A DNA stretch of 48,429 nt from NCBI RefSeq assembly GCF_021606685.1, contig NZ_WKCB01000042.1:1-48429 (forward strand). The letters are read 5' to 3'. Source of the stretch: Pseudomonas syringae (GTDB lineage Bacteria; Pseudomonadota; Gammaproteobacteria; Pseudomonadales; Pseudomonadaceae). Below, piece after piece: positions 22,337 to 29,778 of this stretch. Position numbers and translations under genes: made by a program. The notes beneath the pieces were generated by a model. The model was not told the DNA's origin. It made no database searches and saw nothing but the letters and a program-made list of their open reading frames with translations. Within the stretch, counting starts at the first letter, position 1. The number at the start of each line of letters is the position of its first letter.

Positions 22337-23770
22337 TCATGGCCTTGCGGGAGCGGGCGGTGGTGTCCTGACGCCGGGCGAGGGCGCCGCTACCTCACTG
22401 AACACCACCCCCATCTCGGTCAGCAACTCGGCGCGGGTGGCGGCCGAAGAGTCGCGGTAACCGCTCAGGTCACGGTATGCCGTCAGCGCCTGGGTTGTGG
22501 CCAGATCCCTTGTCCCTTGGCGCCATAGCCAGGGCAGCAACTGCAACCGTGCCTTGATCCGGTCAGAGGGGCGGTCGGCCGGCAGCTGGTCGATCATGGC
22601 CACCGCTTGGGGCAGCAGTGCTGGCTCGGGCTGTTTCAGGCCCGCTTGCCGGGCCAGGTCCAGAAGCTTGACCAGGGTGCTGATGTCTTCAAGGCTGCGC
22701 GGCGTGCCGGCGGCGGGTTCCAGGGCCTGGAATGCCTGCCGGTAGCTGGCGCTGAAGTCCTGGTGGGCTTGCCACTGCAGTTGAGCCACCTGCTGCCAGG
22801 CGCTGGCCTGTTCCAGCGCAGATTGCTTGATCGGGCGTTCGGCGAAATAGCGCGCGGTGGGCAGGTCATTACGCTCGCTGGCATCCTTGATGAGCTTTGG
22901 CCACAGGCGGGCGCCGTAATGGGTGTTGCCGTCCTGGGGCGCGGCGGCGAGCAGCGCATAGGCTTGGTCCGGGGCGCCAGTGATAGCCAGGCGTGTCATG
23001 TTCAGATAGGGCGTCAAGGGCTCTGGCAGCGAGGCTCTGCCGGCCTTGAGCGCCAGCAGGTTGAGCTGGCTGAGGACGTAGCCTTTGCGCGAGTCGCGCA
23101 GTTGACCGGTGGCCTCGATCCCTTGGTCGACAAAACCCAGAGCCTGGGTCTTGTCGCCCATTTTCAAGGCCAGCTCGGCCAGGCCGAGCCAGTCGAAGGC
23201 GGCATTTTCCCGCTCGCGCGCAAGGGCCTGGGTCACCGGGCCGATCATCCAACTGCGGGTATGCTGCGGGCTGCGCTGCATCGCGTAGATCATCCGGTCG
23301 TAACTGTCGAGCTTGTGCGCATACTCCAGCGCCAAAGCAAGCAACGCACGGGCCTGAGTCTCGTCGCCCGCTCCGCAGTAGTGCAGTGCCAGCCACATGA
23401 AGGCCCCGGTGCTGGCGGTGCTGTCGCGCTCGGCCTGTTGCCGGGCAATGTCCAGCGCCTGACCCAGCAACGCTTCACGGCGCGCCGCGCTTAGCTGTGG
23501 CAGCTCTGCCACTTCCACCAGCCGATAGGGCTGCGAGCCAGCATAAAGACCGGCGATGGTCTTGAGGGCGTCATCGACAAAACCGGCCCTGGCCTGGATC
23601 AGCGGCAGTGATGAATCGATATTTTTCTCCTGGCCAGCCTCAAGCAGGACGGCACGGGCCGCCTGATGCCAGTCGTGGCGGGCGATCAGGGCCTCGGCAT
23701 TGCTGGCATGGGCAAGCAGTGGCAGGCAGGTGAGCAGCAGGGTGGTCAGCGTCCGTGCGAGGGTGTTCAA
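22337..23770 (-). CDS. Exported helical-repeat (TPR-like) protein, unrecognised
   Basis: 477 residues with a TTG start at 23770 that gives the signal peptide MNTLARTLTTLLLTCLPLLA then HASNAEA. The rest is a chain of helix pairs rich in Ala and Leu (for example LLGQALDIARQQAERD, AFMWLALHYCGAGDETQARALLALALEYA, AFDWLGLAELALKMGDKTQALGFVDQGIEA), typical of a TPR-type solenoid for protein contacts in the periplasm. It ends in a Pro-rich tail that may have been altered at the junction with the AraC fragment. GC and codon use resemble the core genome more than the neighbouring island genes, so it may be captured chromosomal DNA. Confidence 0.6.
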   Translation of the reverse strand: MNTLARTLTTLLLTCLPLLAHASNAEALIARHDWHQAARAVLLEAGQEKNIDSSLPLIQARAGFVDDALKTIAGLYAGSQPYRLVEVAELPQLSAARREALLGQALDIARQQAERDSTASTGAFMWLALHYCGAGDETQARALLALALEYAHKLDSYDRMIYAMQRSPQHTRSWMIGPVTQALARERENAAFDWLGLAELALKMGDKTQALGFVDQGIEATGQLRDSRKGYVLSQLNLLALKAGRASLPEPLTPYLNMTRLAITGAPDQAYALLAAAPQDGNTHYGARLWPKLIKDASERNDLPTARYFAERPIKQSALEQASAWQQVAQLQWQAHQDFSASYRQAFQALEPAAGTPRSLEDISTLVKLLDLARQAGLKQPEPALLPQAVAMIDQLPADRPSDRIKARLQLLPWLWRQGTRDLATTQALTAYRDLSGYRDSSAATRAELLTEMGVVFSEVAAPSPGVRTPPPAPARP

Positions 23771-23807
23771 CGGCGGGTCTCTGAAGGTCTAACGAGTAGG
23801 GTGGCAG

Positions 23808-23969
23808 ACTAGGTTTTGTACGTAAAGTGCCTGCGCTCGGCCATGCTGCGTTAAAAACCGGCTCGGAATACTCATTTACTCCAGTAAAGTCGGCCGCGAC
23901 TCCGACCGTTCCTCGCCTGTTTTTGCCTTGCCTGACCTTCGCTCGCCGACTTTTCGTACAGAACCTAGT
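23808..23969. mobile_element. MITE-like element, 162 bp, with 21-bp terminal inverted repeats
   Basis: The left end ACTAGGTTTTGTACGTAAAGT (23808-23828) and right end (23949-23969, inverse) match at 19 of 21 positions. The interior has no gene. Elements with the GTACGAAAAGT-type ends are, to my recollection, repeated in many Pseudomonas genomes. No clear target duplication is seen. Confidence 0.6.
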
Positions 23970-24041
23970 GTTCATTCGCCAGGGCATTGCTGAGCTGACC
24001 GTCGCCGGCAGCCTCGGCGAGGTATGACACTCGCCAGAATT

Positions 24042-24271
24042 CTGGACAGGCATTGGACGGGCTGAGAGGTCACAGATCATCCAGCTCGGCCTAGAAGGCA
24101 AAGCCACCAAGGCCTGGCGTCAGATCGGGTAAACAGCCGGATAGCCGAGTCGTCCAGAAACAGGGGCGAGCCGCGAAAGTCACTTGCGGGACAAGTAGCA
24201 CACGATCGAACCCGGCAAACGCGGCCATAATCCTTGACCAGCCTTGACGAAATTCTTGACAGGTCTTGACG
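24042..24271 (+). repeat. Direct-repeat pairs CTGGAC/TTGGAC and CTTGAC x4
   Basis: CTGGAC 24042 with TTGGAC 24053 (11 bp, then GG). CCTTGAC at 24232 and 24242, and TCTTGAC at 24254 and 24264 (10, 12 and 10 bp), the last followed by GG. Same design as at 21552-21770. The interval 23970-24796 has no supported protein gene. Confidence 0.65.
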
Positions 24272-24469
24272 GATTTATCCAGCGCCGTCAGCGGTTGGCG
24301 CTCTGAAAGCCACGCAGTTCAAGGCTTTGCGAGCATTCGGGCTGCCTGACCAGCACCAGCCCAGTCTAAAATTCGGGAAGCGGCCGTCAAGGTGGGTGTT
24401 CGATCAATATCCTGGCGCGATGGGGTGGTGAAATACCGGGCCAGAAAAATGCTTAGCGCGCCAGGCAAT

Positions 24470-24489
24470 ACTAGACAGGCACTAGACGG
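24470..24489 (+). repeat. Direct-repeat pair ACTAGAC x2 followed by GG
   Basis: ACTAGAC at 24470 and 24481 (11 bp). The flanking ACAGGC...ACGGATTC is the same as at 21748-21770, where the word is TGAGAC instead: constant frame, changed word. Confidence 0.7.
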
Positions 24490-24631
24490 ATTCCCGACGA
24501 CAGAACAAGGGTCAGTTGCCCGCAGCCCAAGCAATGCGCCGCTTCCAACATCAAAGATGGCGTGCTGGCGCTAGATGCTCGTCTAGTATTTTCCGGGGCT
24601 TCCAGCGACCTGACAGCAGGTCGGAGCAGGT

Positions 24632-24650
24632 GGTGAACGAGTCGTTCACC
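24632..24650. repeat. 19-bp perfect palindrome
   Basis: GGTGAACGA-G-TCGTTCACC. Nine-bp arms around one central base, the size and form of a repressor operator. It lies about 150 bp ahead of the small gene at 24797. Confidence 0.6.
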
Positions 24651-24796
24651 CTGGAGCGGAAACCGGTCGGCCTGCCAGCTTGGCGAACCCCCGGATTCCA
24701 GGTAGCTGCTCACGTTCCGCTGGTAACATCTGCAGGTCATCGGCTGGCCCCGCTTCATTCCGGCGCCAGCATCAACCGCGCACCGAGGATAGAGCC

Positions 24797-24997
24797 GTGT
24801 CCGTTATTGACTGTGATTATCTACCCGCCGATAAGGTAGCGTTTCCGCCGGAGCTGGCGCTGCTGATTATCAGGAAGGCCAGCGCAATGGCGGCGGCACT
24901 CGAGGAGCAGGCGCTCGACCAGCTCACGAAGGACGCCCGGCGTGCCCTTTCGCGGGGAGCTGAGCCAAGGCGAGTCATCAGGGAAATGCGGTTATAG
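24797..24997 (+). CDS. Small hypothetical island protein
   Basis: 66 residues from a GTG start that follows GAGGAT by about 7 nt: MSVIDCDYLPADKVAFPPEL, then ALLIIRKASAMAAALEEQALDQLTKDARRALSRG. Amphipathic helix and basic C-terminus; no known motif. The ribosome site and codon pattern make it likely to be real. Confidence 0.5.
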   Translation: MSVIDCDYLPADKVAFPPELALLIIRKASAMAAALEEQALDQLTKDARRALSRGAEPRRVIREMRL

Positions 24998-25076
24998 CGC
25001 GGCCCGCAGCAACTACTGGGATCTTGGTAGATTTCCCGCACCTGCCCTACCGAAATGGGAGTTCAGCCTAGCCAGG

Positions 25077-25649
25077 TTAATTGATGGGGATCGCCTTCAC
25101 GATATTGAACAGCGAGAACATTTTTCCGGCCTGAAGGTACGCGAGAAGTATCAGCACATAGGCCGCCACGACTAACGATACGGCGGACCACTGGCATACG
25201 TCCCCCGCCCTCTCGTGCCACTTCAAGCGCTCAGCGAAAAAGTATTGCGCCAGGTAAGTAAGGGCCGTCGCTATACCCGTGGCGAAAACCGCCCAACCAA
25301 GCAATGTCATGGTCAACGCAAGAGCCTCAAGCCCTTCAGGCTTTAGAGCAGACCAAGCAGACCCTGCAAACGCTAGCAGCGCCGCAGCGGAGCCCCCTGA
25401 TACCAGGAAACATGTTTTCAAGGCGTTGGTACTAGCCTCCCAGCCAGACCTGACCATCTCAATGTCCCACTGATGCGAATGCTCGGCATCTTGGAGCTCT
25501 GTCTCTGGAGAGCCGGCGTTTTGCATCGCATGCGCTTTGAGCTGTTCTAGATACTTATCCAGCACGTCGACGTTGACGGTCGTAAGCCCTTTTCGCTTAT
25601 TGTTTTTCAGATCGGTCTGAAGAATTTCGATCGCTTGTTTAGCATCCAT
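25077..25649 (-). CDS. Hypothetical inner-membrane protein, three membrane segments
   Basis: 190 residues. A soluble helical N-terminus of about 75 residues (MDAKQAIEILQTDLKNNKRKG, then LDKYLEQLKAHAMQ) is followed by hydrophobic segments at about 83-103 (CFLVSGGSAAALLAFAGSAW), 110-135 (LALTMTLLGWAVFATGIATAL) and 155-175 (AVSLVVAAYVLILLAYL). I do not recognise it. The layout of a cytoplasmic helical head plus a small membrane module is seen in some effector components of mobile-element defence genes, but no sensor partner is adjacent. Its upstream region (25650-25930) is full of hairpins. Confidence 0.6.
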   Translation of the reverse strand: MDAKQAIEILQTDLKNNKRKGLTTVNVDVLDKYLEQLKAHAMQNAGSPETELQDAEHSHQWDIEMVRSGWEASTNALKTCFLVSGGSAAALLAFAGSAWSALKPEGLEALALTMTLLGWAVFATGIATALTYLAQYFFAERLKWHERAGDVCQWSAVSLVVAAYVLILLAYLQAGKMFSLFNIVKAIPIN

Positions 25650-25757
25650 TCCAACTGACTCCCATGATTTTGACGAGCTGGATCATATCAGCCGCCGATT
25701 CTGGAATTGTCAGGGAGGTGCGCCGTGATGTTGGGTTAGTTCCTCCCGAATCGTCAT

Positions 25758-25884
25758 CACCACCCCGATACGGGGTGGTGCTTGCGCGAGGCGCTGGTAA
25801 TAACGCCTCTGTGAGGTGGAATCGCCACACGGCGCCAGCACCATCGCCGCAAGAGTTTGACGATGACTCCTCAAAGTGAGGAGT
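25758..25884. promoter_or_regulatory. Row of strong hairpins, possible structured RNA or leader
   Basis: CACCACCCCG-ATA-CGGGGTGGTG (25758-25780, 10-bp stem, 3-nt loop). GAGGCG/CGCCTC (25788-25809, 10-nt loop). ACTCCTCA-AAG-TGAGGAGT (25866-25884, 8-bp stem). A weaker GTGG/CCAC pair lies between. It sits upstream of the membrane-protein gene (minus strand) and of a small plus-strand frame. The interval has no supported gene. Confidence 0.45.
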
Positions 25885-25929
25885 GAGATAATCGGACCAC
25901 TTTTGAACAGGTCCATCAAAGGAGTGGTG

Positions 25930-26076
25930 ATGATGACCATACCTTTATACACGCAGCGGGTTTATCGAGATGGGGTTACCACTCGTCGGGCATCGACAGA
26001 GGAAATCAGCACGGTTTCGGTCGCCGCCGACAGGTTAAAAACAGAGCCGCATTCTAAAAAGAGAGTAGATTTGTGA
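25930..26076 (+). CDS. Possible small protein at the distal island end
   Basis: 48 codons from ATGATG at 25930, preceded by AAAGGAG at a good distance. Reads MMTIPLYTQRVYRDGVTTRR, then a polar C-terminus ending KKRVDL. No family recognised. The strong ribosome site is the only real support. Confidence 0.35.
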   Translation: MMTIPLYTQRVYRDGVTTRRASTEEISTVSVAADRLKTEPHSKKRVDL

Positions 26077-26084
26077 GTAGATTT
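26063..26084 (+). repeat. GAGTAGATTT direct-repeat pair near attR
   Basis: Copies at 26063 and 26075 (12 bp apart), 50 bp before the attR core. They mirror the GGTACACA pair at 10526 and 10539, which lies 76 bp after the attL end. Confidence 0.7.
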
Positions 26085-26133
26085 ATATATCGACCAAAGA
26101 CAAACCCTTTAAACACGTGACCTGCAGCCAGTT

Positions 26134-26156
26134 GTTCGATTCCGTCTCTGGCACCA
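26134..26156 (+). other. attR: partial duplicate of the tRNA-Phe 3' end
   Basis: GTTCGATTCCGTCTCTG followed by GCACCA: identical to the tRNA 3' end over 17 bases, with one G missing before GCACCA. It is not a tRNA, since the 5' two-thirds are absent. Marks the distal end of the island. Confidence 0.85.
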
Positions 26157-26197
26157 CTAATTAGTTTCAGGTGGTGCAAACGTCATCTGAAACACAC

Positions 26198-26225
26198 AAA
26201 AAACCCGCCTAGTGCGGGTTTTTTG
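26198..26225. terminator. Bidirectional terminator beyond attR
   Basis: AAAACCCGC - CTAGT - GCGGGTTTT with A and T runs on both sides. It may be the original tRNA-Phe terminator displaced by the insertion, and it also ends transcripts from the right-hand lipoprotein gene (minus strand, stop at 26309). Confidence 0.8.
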
Positions 26226-26308
26226 TTGCCTGAAATTTGACCCGCCTGAAGTGCAATGTCACAACCACTCAAACGCCCAAATCGGCTCACGCTGCCCGCT
26301 CAACGGCA

Positions 26309-26866
26309 TCAGGGCCGATACAACGGGAACGCCTCTATCAGCGGCACTATTTCCCGACCCGTCTCTATCGCGCTTTCCGAGGGATCATTCGGTCTTGGAA
26401 TATTCCTGGCAAAGTGAAAGATGATGGTCTGCCCGGTGGTCGCGTCCTTGTAGTACTTGAAATAACTGATTTCCGAGAATTGCCCGTCTTTGCGCAATGA
26501 GGTGGGATAAAACTGCATCGCATAATCGATTCCGGTTTTATTGTCGGTCAGCAGGATCGCGGGCTGGTTCGGATTGTCTTGCTGGTGAAGCTGGATGGCG
26601 CGCTTGGCGAGGTCGAGGGGTTTGAAGCGGTTCATCTCGCGAGGTACGACGGTAAAGTCCAGCATTTCATTCCAGGTATCGACACTTTCCTCTGCCGGGA
26701 AATACTCCCACAAGCCCGCCTTTTGGAATTTCAGGACGAACGTCTTGCCGCCGAATACCACGGTTTTGGTGTCGGCAATTGACGGGCTGGACATATTGGA
26801 GGTTTGCGGCGTGGTGCAGCCGCAGAGCAGGAGGAAGGCGGACAACACAAGTAATGTGGCTTTCAT
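26309..26866 (-). CDS. Putative lipoprotein
   Basis: 185 residues with signal MKATLLVLSAFLLLCGC (lipobox LCGC, Cys 17). The mature part has a beta-rich core (TVVFGGKTFVLKFQKAGLWEYFPAEESVDTWNEMLDFTVVP) and ends near EIVPLIEAFPLYRP. I do not recognise the family. It is the first gene outside the island, transcribed toward it and ended by the terminator at 26198-26225. Probably a core gene. Confidence 0.7.
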   Translation of the reverse strand: MKATLLVLSAFLLLCGCTTPQTSNMSSPSIADTKTVVFGGKTFVLKFQKAGLWEYFPAEESVDTWNEMLDFTVVPREMNRFKPLDLAKRAIQLHQQDNPNQPAILLTDNKTGIDYAMQFYPTSLRKDGQFSEISYFKYYKDATTGQTIIFHFARNIPRPNDPSESAIETGREIVPLIEAFPLYRP

Positions 26867-26948
26867 TTCAATCCTTGAAAAGGTACGTCAGTGTATTTTG
26901 CGCAAGCCACAGTAGCCCAACGCATCACTGAATACTGCCTCTAACAGG

Positions 26949-28553
26949 TCACTTCAGCAAAAACACCCTCAACGGATTGTCATTCAAGCGGCCTTCAAAC
27001 CTCGGCGCCAAATGCTCCAGGGGTGTGCCCTTGAGCAACGCGGCTTGTTTACGCGCCACAATCACCCATGACGGCCGAGGCAATGCATCCAACCGCTGGG
27101 CCTCAGAGGCGCCAACAAACACCGGCTGCTCATCGTGATCCAGGTTCATCATGTAGCGCACCGCCCAGGTATCTCGCCCCAGATCGACAAACACCAATGG
27201 TCCAGGCTGCGCCGCGCGAAGCGCCTCTACTCGGCTGACAAACTGCCGGGTGTCGAACTGCAAGTCCTTCGACGGCTCCACCACCGCCACCAGCAGTGAC
27301 CACTGCGCCACCAGCGCAATCAGGCTTAGCCACACCAGCCGCCCCGCCCGGCGCCAGGCGAGCAGCGCCGCCACTTGCAGCAGCACTAGCATGCCAATCA
27401 GCAGCGGTAGCGAAACGTCAGGCCAGTAACCGTGCTTCTGCCAGCCGTGCCGGCAGACAAAGACCACAACCACGCACAACGCCGGCAGCGCGGCGATCAG
27501 CCCCTCATAGCCTCGACGTACGCCCGCGAGCCAGCCTTGCGCCTGGAGCAGCCCATAGGCGGCGACAGCGGCAAACATCGGCACCATCGGCAAGATGTAA
27601 TAGGCGCGCTTGAAGTGCGGCACCGACAGGCCAAGCAGGATCATCAAGCCGCAGGCACCCAGCCGCACCACCAGCTGCAGCGGGTCATCGAACCGCTCAG
27701 GCCAGCGATGACGCAGCGCAACCATGGTCGCCAACGCCAACGGCACCACGGGGAAGTAACGGTACATACTCAGTTGGAAGTAGAAATAGAACGGCTCGCC
27801 GGTTTCATCGAGGCGCCCGCCCACTTGCATCTTGAACACCTCATCGGCAAACGCGTCGCCGCCACTGATACGCGCCAGCTTCACCAGCAGCCACCAACAG
27901 GCCGCCAGCAATACCAGACCGACCATGCCGTGAACCAACACCTGCCTGACGCGCTCCCCTGGGCGGCCCAGCGCCCAATACACACAGACCACACCGCAGA
28001 CCTCGATCAACCCCAGCGGCCCGCGTATCGCAAAACCCAGGACAAACAGCGGGAACACCGCGAGCTGCCGCCACCGCGAGCCGAGCCGCTGCCCACTGTG
28101 CAGCAGGTAGAAACTGCCTACGCAAAGCAGCGCCACCATCTGATCCAGGCACACCGAGCGCGACTTTTCGAGCAACTGGGTTGTGAGCAAGGTCAGCAAC
28201 ACCGTGAGCAGAGCCCAATGGCGCTCATACGCAACCAACAACCGATAGATCAGCGCCACCACACCGGCAGACGCCAACGCCGTGGGCAAGATATTGGCCA
28301 AATGGTTAGGCGCGCCGAATAACCGGGCAAACATAAAACTGAGAAACGTCGCTGTACCGGGGTAATCCGCGTAAGGCTGCCCATAGGTAGTAGGGAAAAG
28401 ACTCGCGCCATGGCGAAACATTTCCTGCAGGAACAGCGCCCAACGCCCGTCAAAGCCCTGAGGCTGCTGATCCCAGATGCCCCAGGTAAACAGCACCAAC
28501 GCAAACAGGAAAATGCCCAAGGTTTCCAGGCGAAAGCGGTTGCGATGATCCAT
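26949..28553 (-). CDS. ArnT/PMT-like glycosyltransferase (GT39/GT83 type)
   Basis: 534 residues, inner-membrane protein with about 11-12 membrane segments. After TM1 comes a periplasmic loop with GFDGRWALFLQEMFRHGASLFPTTYGQPYADYPG, the pattern (acidic residue, then YADYPG) of polyprenyl-phosphate sugar transferases such as ArnT. The C-terminal periplasmic part begins near residue 420 (SKDLQFDTRQFVSRVEALRA). It would transfer a sugar from a lipid carrier onto lipid A or another acceptor in the periplasm. No arn operon is adjacent, so the sugar is unknown. Confidence 0.8.
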   Translation of the reverse strand: MDHRNRFRLETLGIFLFALVLFTWGIWDQQPQGFDGRWALFLQEMFRHGASLFPTTYGQPYADYPGTATFLSFMFARLFGAPNHLANILPTALASAGVVALIYRLLVAYERHWALLTVLLTLLTTQLLEKSRSVCLDQMVALLCVGSFYLLHSGQRLGSRWRQLAVFPLFVLGFAIRGPLGLIEVCGVVCVYWALGRPGERVRQVLVHGMVGLVLLAACWWLLVKLARISGGDAFADEVFKMQVGGRLDETGEPFYFYFQLSMYRYFPVVPLALATMVALRHRWPERFDDPLQLVVRLGACGLMILLGLSVPHFKRAYYILPMVPMFAAVAAYGLLQAQGWLAGVRRGYEGLIAALPALCVVVVFVCRHGWQKHGYWPDVSLPLLIGMLVLLQVAALLAWRRAGRLVWLSLIALVAQWSLLVAVVEPSKDLQFDTRQFVSRVEALRAAQPGPLVFVDLGRDTWAVRYMMNLDHDEQPVFVGASEAQRLDALPRPSWVIVARKQAALLKGTPLEHLAPRFEGRLNDNPLRVFLLK

Positions 28554-28640
28554 CGATTGACCTGTCAGGTGGGGAGCGCTGGCCTATGGTGCCGAGCGCA
28601 CTCCTGAATAGCGCCTGAACAGACCTGAACATTCGCGCGT

Positions 28641-29606
28641 TTACCGACCTGCGGGCCACACCCACTTAGGGATCAGCCGCACGTAAAGCAACTCGCCCAT
28701 CAACTCGACCAGGGTTTGCAGGATCACCGCCGTCGCTGCCAACCCGCGCACATCTTCCGGCAGCGCCAAGGCCAGGGGCAGCACCATCAGCGAGTTACGC
28801 GTTGACGCGCTGAACATCACCGCCCGTGCCGTCAACGCTGGCAATGCGAATAGCCGCGCAGCCAGCGCGCCCAGCAGCGGCGCCAACACCAGAAAGCCGA
28901 TATACACCGGGATCACCGGCAACAGCAGGTGGATATCGCGCACCACCGAGGTGATTTGCGAGGCAATCACCACAAACAGCACCAGCGCCATGGCCGGTAC
29001 CGGCAGCCAGGCCCAGGCGGTGTTCCACGCATTGATCAGCGCTGATCTGCGCGCCAGGGAACCAGTGATCACCGCCAGCACCATCGGCACCACGATCAGC
29101 AACAGGAACGCCTCGACAAACGGCCCCACCGCCACCACCACGTCGGGTTGCTCGCCCAGCATAAGACCCAGGTACAGCGGCAACAGAATCAACTGCAGCA
29201 GCAACAGCACCGGCGTTGCCGCCAACATCAACCGCGAGTCGCCCTTGCCGATATGGGTAAACACCACCACGTAGTCGATACACGGCGTGAGCAATACCAG
29301 CAACGCCCCCACCAACAACGCCGGGCGCCCCACCAAGCCACGGGTGAGCGCCCACACCAGCAACGGCACCAGAATGAAATTGGCCAGCAGCAACGCCGAC
29401 AAAAAACGCTTGTTACCTAAGGCCTGGCGCAGGTCCAGAAACGGGATTTGCAGGAACATTGCGTACATCAGCACTGCGATCGCCGGTGTAACCAGTGCGC
29501 CGAGCGTGTGCGCCCCTGAAGGCACAAGCAAACCGAACAGCGCTGCCAGGAGGACCGCGACGAAGTACACAGGAATCTGGTGGTGTTCGAGGGTGTCACG
29601 GGTCAT
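28641..29606 (-). CDS. ACR3/BASS-type transporter (arsenic-resistance-like)
   Basis: 321 residues from the ATG at 29606 (an in-frame start at 29627 adds seven residues). Ten membrane segments. VLLTPCIDYVVVFTHIGKGDSRLMLAATP matches the TPC motif with the conserved Cys of the ACR3 branch of the bile acid/arsenite/riboflavin superfamily, and the later FSASTRNSLMVLPLALALP is the crossing-helix motif. Probably an arsenite-type or organic-anion exporter. No arsR or arsC gene is near, so the substrate is open. Confidence 0.75.
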   Translation of the reverse strand: MTRDTLEHHQIPVYFVAVLLAALFGLLVPSGAHTLGALVTPAIAVLMYAMFLQIPFLDLRQALGNKRFLSALLLANFILVPLLVWALTRGLVGRPALLVGALLVLLTPCIDYVVVFTHIGKGDSRLMLAATPVLLLLQLILLPLYLGLMLGEQPDVVVAVGPFVEAFLLLIVVPMVLAVITGSLARRSALINAWNTAWAWLPVPAMALVLFVVIASQITSVVRDIHLLLPVIPVYIGFLVLAPLLGALAARLFALPALTARAVMFSASTRNSLMVLPLALALPEDVRGLAATAVILQTLVELMGELLYVRLIPKWVWPAGR

Positions 29607-29778
29607 GGACGTGCTCAGATCGATCAAAGGTTCGCCAGCCTAAGCATCCAAGCCAATAAGGTCGAGCATCGTGAAAATCCGCGCACCTGTGGCCCGCCAA
29701 ATTTGCTAGTTTCGATGTCCGATAAAAGCGCGTGCGCCTCCAAGGCCACCCATAAAAAGCGCAAGGACCCAACTGACC

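Larger units (their letters stand above)
10451..26156. mobile_element. Genomic island / degenerate satellite-like prophage in tRNA-Phe
   Basis: About 15.7 kb bounded by the tRNA-Phe 3' end and its partial duplicate at 26134-26156. The integrase remnant lies next to the tRNA, as expected for tRNA islands. Contents: phage regulatory and replication-type small genes with a P4-like RNA immunity switch (11.6-13.4 kb), an orphan tail gene, lipoproteins, a putative nuclease-fold gene, a chemoreceptor, broken regulators, and many short paired repeats. No complete integrase, capsid, terminase or lysis gene is present, so the island is probably immobile by itself. Several stretches have lower GC than the flanks, and the patchwork suggests successive insertions and deletions. 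Confidence 0.8.

Noticed and set aside
25758..25884. Retron msr-msd RNA
   Set aside because: No reverse transcriptase gene is nearby and the inverted a1/a2 ends are not seen.
26134..26156. A second tRNA-Phe gene
   Set aside because: Only the T-arm and 3' end are present, with a one-base deletion; it is the attachment-site duplicate.
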